A stretch of DNA of 64,000 nucleotides from Gnetum montanum (lineage: Eukaryota > Streptophyta > Gnetopsida > Gnetales > Gnetaceae). The notes below the pieces were generated by a model. The model was not told the DNA's origin. It ran no database searches and saw only the letters and a program-made list of their open reading frames with translations. Shown piece after piece: positions 11,301-21,267 of the stretch (position 1 is the first letter of the stretch; each line of letters starts with the position of its first letter). The stretch is taken from assembly GCA_015680685.1 (NCBI GenBank), contig MNCI01002011.1, forward strand, positions 242,707-306,706. The letters run 5' to 3'. A program made the translations under genes and the position numbers.

Positions 11301-11732
11301 GCACGAACAATTGATATACGCATTGTGGGCATACCGTACTATACATCGAATTTCAATAGGTAAAACACCATATAGTCTTGTTTATAGTTCAGAAACTATT
11401 TTACCTTTGGAATTACAGGTACCATCTTTAAGGATAACACTTTCTGGACTCCTCGACGACGGGTAAAACAATGATCTGCACATCAGATCGAATGGTATCA
11501 AAAACAACAACGGCAATGACATCGGCACAACACCCATAAGCGCCCTATCAAAGAAGGTGACCTTGTACTTAAGGCAGGTTGAGAACACTCAGACAAATTC
11601 TCAACCAACCGGGAAGGGCCTTACTTGGTCATTAAAGCATTCGACAACGGAGCATTCAAGCTCGCTGATATGGAAGGGAATGAGTTTGCCAATCCAACCA
11701 ATCACTTGTTCCTAAAACCATTCTACATTTGA
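8340..11732 (+). pseudogene. Element A polymerase: RT, RNase H, archaeal-type RNase H, integrase (Tat lineage)
   Basis: Frame 1 carries nearly all of it, with stops at about 8715, 9024, 9558, 9684 and 10344 (all TAG or TGA), then a shift near 11460 into frame 3, ending at TGA 11730-11732. RT at about 8740-9240: LLSFMDGFSGYNQI, then YVDEIVVKS, in which the second aspartate of YVDD is glutamate. RNase H 1 at about 9590-9990 (EKKYNDVERSCLALVFALRR). Archaeal-type RNase H at about 10020-10340 (FDGASTSRGG, NNIAEYEGLL, GDSQLVINQV), the hallmark of Tat/Ogre elements. Integrase at about 10700-11460: CSTCQKH zinc-finger end, WGLDLIGPI, TNNGPQFSS (the second acidic residue is Asn) and PQSNGQAEVTN. Dead in cis, but recent in appearance. 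Confidence 0.95.
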
Positions 11733-11744
11733 GTAAAAGCTTAG

Positions 11745-12110
11745 GTACGTGCAAGTCCTGGAGTCACGACTTTAAACTGATACCACAGAATAGTCTTGGA
11801 GTCATGAATTTAAACTGATACCACAGAATAGTCTTGGATCATGACTTAAAATTGGTACCACAGCTCGTCCTGGAATCATGACGATAAACTGATACCACAC
11901 AGTGTCCACAATGACGATAAACTAGCACCCGTCAGGCACGACAGTAAACTACCACCGTCACATTTATTAGAGTCCGCTAAGACTATAAACTATTTTGCCT
12001 CTTCATGGTCCGCTAAGACTAGAAACTGGCACTGCAGCGTCCACCACGACGCTAAATGGGCAACGTCCAACGGGTTATGACATAAAACTAACCCATGATA
12101 GTCCGCCAAG
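11745..12110 (+). repeat. TAAACTGATACCACA-type repeat, right block
   Basis: Imperfect 30-38-bp units (TTTAAACTGATACCACAGAA and variants, decaying to GACGATAAACTAGCACC) immediately after the pol stop. They share the TAAACT core with the two upstream blocks. Confidence 0.8.
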
Positions 12111-13176
12111 ACCATAAATCGGCAAGTTCATCTCTGGTTCATCAACCCGCTACCACATTCAAACTTCATCAGAACCACTACATCGCTCGCCATCAGACAA
12201 TCCCACCAATGTCGCTGCCACTCATATACAGTGCTTGAAATCACCTCCAATGTCTTTGTAATTGTGTAAGTCTAAGCTCGCTTATTCACTCATGGTTTTC
12301 TTGTTTCCTTAGAGTGATGTTTGCAGGATGACACCCAGAGGTTTTCGCACAAAAATGCATTTCATCATAAGCAGCAAGATGGGACAATGTTCACAGCACG
12401 CATGGCAAGACTGAATCAAACCATTTGCTAGTACATCCCCATTTCTCAATACACTCCCTATCTATTCCCCGATACACTTTACTCAGTCACACCTTTGATA
12501 CACCCAGTACATCCAAAACTTTGAGCACGCCGTTGCATACTATAACACTTTGAAGCAGTTGCAACACATGACATAGCACTTGTACATGAGTATAGAATCA
12601 ATGTAGAGTTTCTTCCCAAAGAAAAAACTCAAAGACCCTTGGCACTTCCCATACAAGCCCCAGGCAGGAAGGCAATCGTCTTAAAACCAAGTACTCATGT
12701 CAAAAATAATCAAAAAACATCCAGTTGCATAGCTTTGGCCCTCTACCAACAGGCTTCCCCTAAGAATTAAACAAGGGCCCTGTTCCTCCAAAGAATGTAA
12801 CACATCCTCCCGTGGCTTTGGTCTTGCCAGCAAGTTCTCTTGAACATTACCCAAGAGGCTTGTTCCGCCAAAGGACGCACATTACACGTATGGATTCCAA
12901 GTTTGCTAAATAATGGCTATTGACAAGGATCAGCATGACACACACACACCAGAGCATCCCCTTTTCATCAAGCATAATCCCTTGGGCAATTACTAGTCCT
13001 CACAATCCTCGTTCTCCTACCAGTTACAAATTTCACTTGCCCAATCCCATGTACTACTAAACACGGTATGATGATGTCTAGTCAAGTGGCAACGGACAAA
13101 GTCTCTATCAAGTTGCTTATGGTGTTTTGCACTTCTTTGTCGACGCTTCTCGGGTCGATTCCTCCAAACGTCAACA
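12111..13176 (+). other. Element A 3' untranslated region
   Basis: No coding signal. C/A-rich sequence between the repeat block and the polypurine tract; no further structure seen. Confidence 0.55.
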
Positions 13177-13188
13177 AAGAGGGGCCAA
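13177..13188 (+). promoter_or_regulatory. Polypurine tract of element A (candidate)
   Basis: AAAGAGGGGCCA directly precedes a TG that would begin the 3' LTR. This is the expected plus-strand primer position; there is no second LTR in view to confirm it. Confidence 0.5.
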
Positions 13189-13360
13189 TGAAACACCACA
13201 AAATTTTGAGCTTAGTACTTGTCCAACACCAAGCGGGTCCCTGGACCCCCAGACGACCACAGCTACATTTGGTGTCAAACACGGCAACTTCGGAGATCAG
13301 AGGCTTGATTTTCACTAAGTATGCAGTTCCAGCATATACGCCCAAGTGTGCTTTCCCAGC

Positions 13361-13444
13361 GTATACGCCCAGCGTAGACGCCCAGCGTAAACGTCCAGCG
13401 TATACGCTCAGCATACACACCTCACATGTACGCCCAGCAGGTAC
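13361..13444 (+). repeat. GTATAC array, exact 13-bp steps, in A LTR
   Basis: Hexamers at 13361 GTATAC, 13374 GTAGAC, 13387 GTAAAC, 13400 GTATAC, 13413 ATACAC, 13426 ATGTAC and 13439 AGGTAC, each followed mostly by GCCCAGC. Less regular copies continue at 13534-13730. All lie upstream of the TATA box, in the U3 position. Confidence 0.9.
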
Positions 13445-13822
13445 AACAGATACATATGCCCGACATGAAACCTTCAAAGACGACATGAAAACAGCACTAC
13501 AGAGCGAGATTTGGCATAAGGCAACAACCTTCAGCGTATATGCCCCAGCGTATACGCCCAGCATCCATTAGTGTATACGCCTAGCATCCACCAACGTATA
13601 CGCTCAGTGTATACGCCAGCGTCCACGACATCTACGCCCAAGTGCGCATACACCCAGCACCTCCAGCGTATACGCCCACAGTCTATGCTCGCCATAGACA
13701 ATGTATACGCCCAGCGTATACGCCTGGCAAATGTAACATATTGTACACTTGTAAATTTTACACTTTTGCACCCGATCAATGTGCCACGTGTCTTCCAACC
13801 CAAGTCTACCATCAAAACCCTG

Positions 13823-13830
13823 TATAAAAG
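13823..13830 (+). promoter_or_regulatory. TATA box of A LTR
   Basis: TATAAAAG downstream of the palindrome array and within the LTR; it would start genomic RNA about 30 bp further on. Confidence 0.65.
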
Positions 13831-14402
13831 CTTAATTTTTGACGAAATCCAGGACGATTGGAAAATTCCCAGAGCACACCAAAGAACAGAGACACTGAGA
13901 ACCAGAGCACAAAACTTTTTACGCTGGAAAAAACTGTACGCTGAGCATACAACCTCTACACTGTGCTTACAGTGTGAACCAGCTGCAATCATCCCTGCAC
14001 CCACCAGGGCTTTCGTCTACCTTGTGTTCCACTCACAACTGCGTTTGACCAATGCATTGTCCTTTCATTTTGTAATGTCATTGTTACATTTTCTTTCCAT
14101 AATCGTTTACAGTTTGCATTAATTATTGTACGTATTTTGTTTACGCCTGTTTACGTTTACGTTCTGTTTGCATTGGTTACACTGTTTACGCCCGCTACGC
14201 TGTTTACACATAACCCAGCGTATAGCACTTCGGTATACGTTTGAGGAAATCCTTGTCTGATCTGCGTGCGGACCACCCAAGGTACTCTACCTTCGTTCGT
14301 TCCAGCTCGCCCTCAGGCGAAGGTAGGATCTTCTGTGCGTGTCCAATGATCCCACGACCTCTGTTTCCTTCTAGCCGGAGACCGACGATTTCAGACGGTA
14401 CA

Positions 14403-15984
14403 AAAATAGATTAGATAGTGGGATTTCTTCCTCTTTGTTGTTCCATCACAACCCAGAAAAGTGGTTAGCAACCACATTCTCAACTTCCTTTTGATTTACC
14501 ATTGTAAGATTGAATTCCTGTAAGATCACCAACCATTGTATGACATGAGGGCTCACCATTGGCTTGTTCATCAAAAAGCAAATTGCGTTGTGGTCTATGT
14601 GTACAAACACCTTGTATCCAAGCACATAATGCCTGAACTTTTAAAGAGTAAATACCACAACCATCAGCTCTTTTTCTATGATGGTGTAGTTTAGTTATGC
14701 ATTCACAATGCTTCAACTAGTGCAATCGATGTAATATGGATGTTTCTTGTCATCCATCTACATAAGCACAACTCCTAAAGCATAATTTGATACATTTTTC
14801 ATAACATGAAATGGTTTGGATTAGCTGAGTGCTTGTAGAATTGGAGTTTCTACAAGTCTATCTTTTAGCCATTGGAATGCTTTTTCACATTCATTGGTTT
14901 AGACAAATGAAGCATCTTTCTTGGTTAGTTCAACCAATAATTTTTTGATCTTAGAGAAATTCTCTATGAATTTTTGATAATAGCCAGTATGTCCAAAGAA
15001 TGACCAAACATCTTTGATGCTTTTTGGTTGGCAAGTAATTTCTTGGATGTCCCTTATCTTTTCAACATCTACCTCAATTCCTGCTTATGAGATTTGGTGT
15101 TCCAATACAATGCCCTCCTGGACCATCAAATGACTCTTTTTTCAATTGAGTTACAAGTTGGTTTCAACACATCTTTTTAGTACTTACTCAAGACGGTCTA
15201 AGGCTTACTCAAATGTAGCTCCATAGGTGGAGAAATCATCCATGAAGACATTCACATTGCTACTGATTTTCTATTGAAAAATGCTTAGGACTAGGTGTTG
15301 GAAAGTAGTAGGGGCATTACATAGACCAAAAGACATCTTATGACAGGCGAAAGTCCCTCAAGGACTCATGAACATTGTTTTGGTCTAGTCCTCTAATGTT
15401 ATTTGGATTTGGTTATAGCCACTATAACCATCCAGAAAACTATAGAAGCAATGCCCAGATATTATGTCTAACATCTGATCAATGAATGATAATGGAAAAT
15501 GGTCCTTGAATGTTGCCATATTTAGTAGCCAAAAATTAATGCAAACCCACCATGTACCTCCTTTCTTTTGCACAATCACAAGTGGACTAATCGACTCACT
15601 ATCCATAATGGGATAGATAAACCTGACCTTGAGGAGTTGTTTAATTTCCTCTTTGATGATCTACTTCAATTTGTGGCTCAGTCACCTTTGTGGCTACCTC
15701 TTTGGCTTCATAATCAAGTTAGTGTAGATACAATGCTTGCATATCCTAGGATCAATCCTTGTGAGTTCAAGATATGACCAAGCAAAGGTTTCTGACCATT
15801 TTTCAACCACTTTTAATAGCATCTACTTTTGTTCTAGAGCAAGATTTTCATTGATTATTACTAGCTTTCCATTTTTAAAGAACACATATTCCATGTTGGT
15901 AGGTAGAATTTTTAATGCAAGGGGCTCTTGTTTGAAATTTTTAGGAATTTCCAACTCTTCCCAAAAGGTATCTTCATTTGCATT
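14403..15984 (-). pseudogene. Element D polymerase fragment (Athila-like RT and RNase H)
   Basis: On the minus strand, from high to low coordinate: pre-RT segment (WEELEIPKNFKQEPLALKIL, about 15950-15900); RT at about 15610-15100 with SPLVIVQKKGGTWWVCINF, FKDHFPLSFIDQMLD and FLDGYSGYNQIQ; RNase H at about 14900-14460 with NYTIIEKELMVVVFTL, KVFVHIDHNAI and VVANHFSGL. Many stops. It ends abruptly where element A's LTR begins, so A inserted here and the D integrase and 3' LTR should lie left of the window. The other half of D resumes at 25105. Confidence 0.85.
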
Positions 15985-16850
15985 TGATGAATCATGATTC
16001 ATTAGGCTCTGATATCGAACCCGCAATATCGGATCCATGATATTAGGTACATGATATCGCGACCTAGCTAGTGATATCGGATACACGATATTGTAACTCC
16101 TATGCGGGCCTATAAATACACATGTACGCGCAAGGAGTTAGGGAGTCAGTTAAGTTAGTAGTTCAATTAGAAGTTAGTTTTCATTTTTAGTTCTTCTCAA
16201 CCCTTTTCCCCTAGTGCATGCTCGCAGTGTGATGATTGTAATTGTATGACACCTTTATTCGAGTGTGACGTACTTGGAAATGCACATGATCAGAAATAAA
16301 GATCGAGATTACTTCATCATTATAGCATTCACTTAGTTTAATTATTTAAATGTTATTCATTGCTTTCTTACTTAATACTTCTTTACTCTCAACTCCTATC
16401 CTTGTTAGTAAAAGCAGAATGAGTATGACTTAATCACGTGCATTTAAGTGTGACTACTTGGTATCCCAGTAGCGTACCTAGGATCTGCCCTTTGGTAATC
16501 CCAGTAGTAGTTGTACATGAGGTCCAAGATGTGTATGGATGATTAAGGATGGATGCTCATCGCACTTAGGGTAGCTTAGCCTCTCTTCACCCTTTCCCTC
16601 TTAGTTAAAACAAAGTTACTTTCCATTGCCTCTAGGAGTAGCACTAGTCTAGGACCACATCATACACCTCACTCTGGACTAAACCATACATGACAAAGTA
16701 AATACTAGTCTAGGTGGGAAGACAACAAACTATGATCGATGAGTAACTATCTAGATACCACAACTAGCCTGTCTACAAAGTTTGATCAGATCGTGCGTGA
16801 AACGCTCGTATTCATATGGTTGAGTGTAGGGGGTACCTCGCCACTCATCA
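15985..16850 (+). mobile_element. Element B 5' LTR
   Basis: 866 bp, TG...CA. It holds six phased GATATC-type hexamers (16011-16092), TATA box TATAAATA at 16111-16118, and an end CCACTCATCA followed by the primer site. It matches the 3' LTR along its length apart from one missing 14-bp unit and scattered changes. Confidence 0.93.
16011..16092 (+). repeat. GATATC array in B 5' LTR (14-14-14-20-14)
   Basis: Hexamers start at 16011 GATATC, 16025 AATATC, 16039 GATATT, 16053 GATATC, 16073 GATATC and 16087 GATATT. Intervening octamers resemble GGATACAC or AGGTACAT. The TATA box starts 24 bp after the last one. Confidence 0.95.
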
Positions 16851-16851
16851 T

Positions 16852-16871
16852 TGGCACCGTTGCTAGGGATG
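16852..16871 (+). promoter_or_regulatory. Primer binding site of B
   Basis: TGGCACCGTTGCTAGGGATG one base after the LTR end, close to the TGGCGCCGTTGCCGGGGA site typical of Athila-type elements. Confidence 0.85.
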
Positions 16872-16987
16872 GTGTTAGTTATTTAGACTAGTTATATCAT
16901 ACAAGATTATTGTAATGAGCATTAATGAAATATCCTTTATAAAAGAAATTAAATCAAATTCAATTAAGTCACACACCACCCATAACA

Positions 16988-19322
16988 ATGTCTCTCTCAC
17001 AAGACTATGCTAACACCAGAACTAGTGAGGCAATTCATTGGAGAACCAATGAATTATATGATGAAGACAAAGTTTGGAGTACTCAACCTTATGTAGGAAT
17101 TCCATATGTTCATGAGTATCCTAGGGATCCTCAAGGATTCTTGTCAACCAACTCTGACACCTCTAGTAAGGATGGGATAGACCATAGAATGAGGAGACTC
17201 GAAAGGCCTAGGACCTTCTCAATAACTAACCAGAATCTATTAGGGGATGATTGGAAAACTTACAAAAGTTAGGACAAGTTTTTCAGTTCTTTCTCTTCCT
17301 CTACTCCTTCAACATCAGATCATGACACAGATGACTATCTTTCAAGGGATCGACATAGAACTAAAAATTGAGCTCACAAAGAAAATTGAGAATGCCATCA
17401 TGAACAAGGACAACATCATCTCAACTCGCAAACGCACAACCTACTTAGTGATGATCAACCCCTGTTAGTCACTAAGAGCCTAATGCCTATACAAGAGGTC
17501 GTTCGAATATCTTGTAGGCATCGCAAAGAAAGCCGTCTACCCAAGCTTGATTTAAACAACTTTTCCAAGTTTGCAGGAGGCTATGATTTAGATCTACAAT
17601 AGCATATACAAGACTTCTATGATGCCTATGTATGGAATAATATCAATAATGGGTGGCAAAAACTTAAGCTATTTTCTATGACACTCGTTGGCCAAGAAAA
17701 AGTTTGGTATAGATCCTTAAAACCAAAATCAATCCGTAGTTGGTCAACAATGGTAGAACTCTTTTTCGAATGATATCAAACCTATGCCAAAGTGTTGGCC
17801 TTGAGGAGACAAACCCAAGAATGGAAACAAGGGCAACATGAAACCTTGGACATGGCCTTAGAAAGATACTATTCTTTGTGAAACAAATGCCCAAGCCATG
17901 GATTATCTAGGGAAAGACTAATGAATCACATCATGGATGGGCTCTGTAATGAAACTAGGGAAACCCTAGGGATGTATGCTCGAGGTCAACTATACGAGCT
18001 ACAAACCCATTAAGTCCAAGAGCTTATTAAGTGGGAAGCAAAAGAAGAAGGAGAAATGGCTAAATGGGATAATGTTGAAAACTCTCAATGGGACCAAAAT
18101 CTTGAATTAGCAAAGGTCCATAACCATAAAGAGAAGAAATCAACTCACCTTGAGGAAGTGCAATCATTTCTACCTTTTCCAATGCAACAATCACTAGATG
18201 AAATCAAGGAAAAGATTAATAAAATGACAAAATGTGTGCATGGAAAATATGGAGAATATGCTAACAATAGTAGAGGTAAAATTATGCCAAATCAAGAAAC
18301 AGGACAGGACACCACGCAACAATTAGAACAAAGGGTAGAAGATAATAAGAATAAGAACTCAACTACCAACTTCACATATCAATGCAACATCTGTCTGTAT
18401 GATCACCCCAAAGGCCAATGCCCAGTTTTATCACATTTACATGAGCATTGGGGAGAAATGTTACATCCATATTTTGTACAGAAATATTGGGTTCAACCAC
18501 AGTGGCAAAAGCCCTAGTCGTGGGGGAGGCCATCGCCAACTTGACCATATCCTTTGTATGTCCCAACACCAAATGGTTACTATGTTCAACACCCTATTTC
18601 TCCAACCGGATCATCATCCTCTACTTCACCTCATTGTTATCATTCTCTGAAATACTATCCACTCACATCCTCTCCAATAAGGTTGCCACCTTATGTAACT
18701 TACACTTTTTCTCAACAACAATATTCTCATCCTTCACCTCCTTCTACATTGCCACCAATTGTACCAGAAGGTTTTGCACCACAACACCAACCTATGAATG
18801 CTACTTGTGCTACTATTGTCAACAATAATGGAAGTACTCAAAAGTGCCCTTTCTTTAGGCATTGCTATAGGAAGAAGTAGCACAATGTTGAACCCACTGC
18901 ATCTTCCAACCCAATACAAGTTCCACACCATGATGCATCCTTTCCCTCAAACTCAACCACATGTTACTTTATTAGGGCCACCAATCAATACTCCAAAAAC
19001 TATGCAGCCCAATAAATATAACCACAAAGGGGAACACATTGATCCTTACATGCCATCTTATGGTCAAGGGTGCCATAGTGGGGTAGCTCCTTATCCCATG
19101 ACCCCATCATATAACCTACCCCACTATGTCTATTATGGTCAAGTGTGTGAACCCCAATATAGGTACATTCCAACCACCACATCAAAAGACACCCAGTGGT
19201 TGGGATATGATCGATCCCCAACATTTCCAACATGCATGATCCACACTTTCCATTTATTAATTCTCGTCATGATCAAAGGTTTAGTTAAGGGGGATATCCC
19301 CCATTCTAACAAGCAGAATTAA
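16988..19322 (+). pseudogene. Element B gag
   Basis: Starts MSLSQDYANTRTS; several stops and frame changes. The core at about 17540-18050 (NNFSKFAGGYDLDLQ, WQKLKLFSMTLVG, SIRSWSTMVELFF, LMNHIMDGL, ETRETLGMYARGQLYEL) matches the Gag of element D. A zinc-knuckle-like segment CNICLYDHPKGQC lies near 18390-18420. A Pro/Tyr/His-rich tail reaches about 19320. Capsid-forming role by family. Confidence 0.85.
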
Positions 19323-20670
19323 TAAATATTTTTCCTTTTCTTTAATTTTACAATTTTTTGTTTTCTACTTTTTCATTTTTCAACTTGTTGTTTTATCTTT
19401 TTGAGGGTAATCTCATCGGTAAATAAAATACTCATGTGACCCGTTGGTGGAGGTGTTGTTCTATGCTATCAAGTCTCAAGTAACTAATTATTTGGACAGT
19501 GAGTCCATCACATCCACCCAACCATTCTATTAATAATAGGTTCTACTCTGGGTACAATGATATTCTTGACATCATTAAAACTTAAAGTAATTTTGTTATA
19601 CCCAAAGCAAAGAAGGATGGACCAAGAGGGAATGACAAGGGTGTGACATCAATGGGACTTGTGGATTCTCTTTGGTGACATTTGTAGGAGTTATCATGCA
19701 ACATGGTTATACCAAGATCCTTGTAGATCTAAGAAAAAATGGAAGTAAGAATAATAAAGACACTCAATCACAAAAACCAATTTTATTCTAGGGGGTCCCA
19801 TTGGAAAGACATGCACCCATGCTTGAAGGTAGGTAGCTTCTCTAGATTTCGCATCTCAAAAAAAAAATAGGAGGGAGTGTGCCAAAGAGACCACACAAAA
19901 AGAACAAAGAAAAAAAAAGAGAGATCAAGATCAAAATGCTACAAAATAATCACTCCTCGCTTGAACAGAATGCCAAGTGATCATATGCCTTGTTGTCATG
20001 GTACTCTTATGAGTGTCCATCATGGGATAAAATAATGCAATGTCACTAATCAGAGAAATGGAATTTATCTTGATTTTGAAGCAACAGGTTAATGACACAT
20101 TAATCATGCCCTACACTGAAGCTTCATTGTGCCCTGGGTCAGTTACCTCATGTTCCAATCTCTGCAATCACTTCTACAATTTGCAGCATCTCGTTGTCCA
20201 TGTATTTGTGACTTGTGTCTTATGTAGCATTGAATGCATACCTCATCACAGTGGTATTTACATGTGTGAGTTTTGTTGCATCAGTATAGATTACATTTAA
20301 TCCTTCTAATGCCTACGGATATTTTTAGGTGTGGTTACGCAAGAGAATTATAGGTTGGAACCTACTTTGGGGAGGACCCACTTGCGTGACTTTTGTAATT
20401 TGAATTATTACACATCATCACATCATTTTATATCCTCTGAGTACTACATTACCAATAGTATTCTTCCCCTTATCATCCTTCCAGTTTAACCATTCCTATG
20501 TACCAAAACATGTCCTTTTTCCTCATCTGATTTATGAATTTCATTGTCGGATCCTACCCCATTATACTTTTTATGCCTTTTGGTCTATTAAAAAATACCT
20601 TGAAGCCTTCATTTCTAGCCTTGAAATTTTAGAAATTCATCAATTTTTCTAAGTACCCTATTTTATATAG
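19323..20670 (+). other. B interior without recognisable coding
   Basis: Broken reading frames, an A/G-rich stretch near 19856-19925 and no RT or integrase motif. This is where pol would be expected, so it marks the deletion that makes B non-autonomous. Confidence 0.6.
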
Positions 20671-20675
20671 GTCGC

Positions 20676-20763
20676 AATATCAGGTACGCGATATTGGGTC
20701 TGACGCGATATCGGGGCTGTGCTATCGGATATGCGATATCGCATCAACAAAAACTATATATAT
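20676..20763 (+). promoter_or_regulatory. Internal promoter of B: GATATC array plus TATA box
   Basis: Hexamers at 20676 AATATC, 20690 GATATT, 20707 GATATC, 20721 GCTATC and 20735 GATATC (steps 14-17-14-14), then TATATATAT at 20755-20763. Spacer octamers AGGTACGC and GGATATGC match those of the LTR arrays. It lies about 0.5 kb upstream of the 3' ORF. Confidence 0.85.
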
Positions 20764-21267
20764 GGACCCCCCCTGGTGCACACCAACATCATTCTCAACT
20801 GTTCACACGGGGGAATTTTTCAAATTTTCTTCCATGAATTGCAACTTGTGCACCTCTTGGTCAACCAACCATAACTCGCTCGCTAGTGCTTTAATTCTCA
20901 TTCCAATCAAACGTACCTGAACCCGAAGTGTTTAGCTTAGTCGTGGGGGAAGGGTACACTCTAAATCATGCATAAATTTTTCGAAATTGATCATCGCCTG
21001 AAGGATAATATAAAGGATAATTGATTATAAAAATGATAAACATATTACCAAAACCAATCTTATCTCCTTATCGACATCGGGAAATTAAATATTAAAGTCA
21101 CCTAATCAAATTGAGCCCAATATTAAAACTTTTAGGGAACATTTTCACAAAATTTCTTAACTCTAAATCACACGAAATAAGAAAACGAACTCATTAAGGC
21201 AAGAAGTAAAGTATAACTCAAGTTTTATAAACAACCTTACTAATGATTGGTCCCATGTGATTGCAGA

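Larger units (their letters stand above)
13189..14393 (+). mobile_element. Element A 3' LTR
   Basis: Candidate LTR from TGAAACACC to a CA near 14393 (14402 is an alternative), about 1.2 kb. It holds the GTATAC array, a TATA box at 13823 and further TTTACGC/TACGCT words at 13920-14230. The right border is bounded by element D coding sequence on the minus strand, which resumes by 14403. The 5' LTR is outside the window, so the borders are inferred. Confidence 0.6.

Noticed and set aside
13068-14122. Open frames of 160-183 codons on both strands in A's LTR
   Set aside because: They fall in the GTATAC array and LTR, are rich in repeated Tyr-Thr-Pro-type words and change strand freely; by-products of the repeat.
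20660-20770. A third LTR inside element B
   Set aside because: The GATATC array and TATA box resemble the LTR, but the flanking sequence does not align with the B LTR and there is no second border; better explained as an internal promoter.
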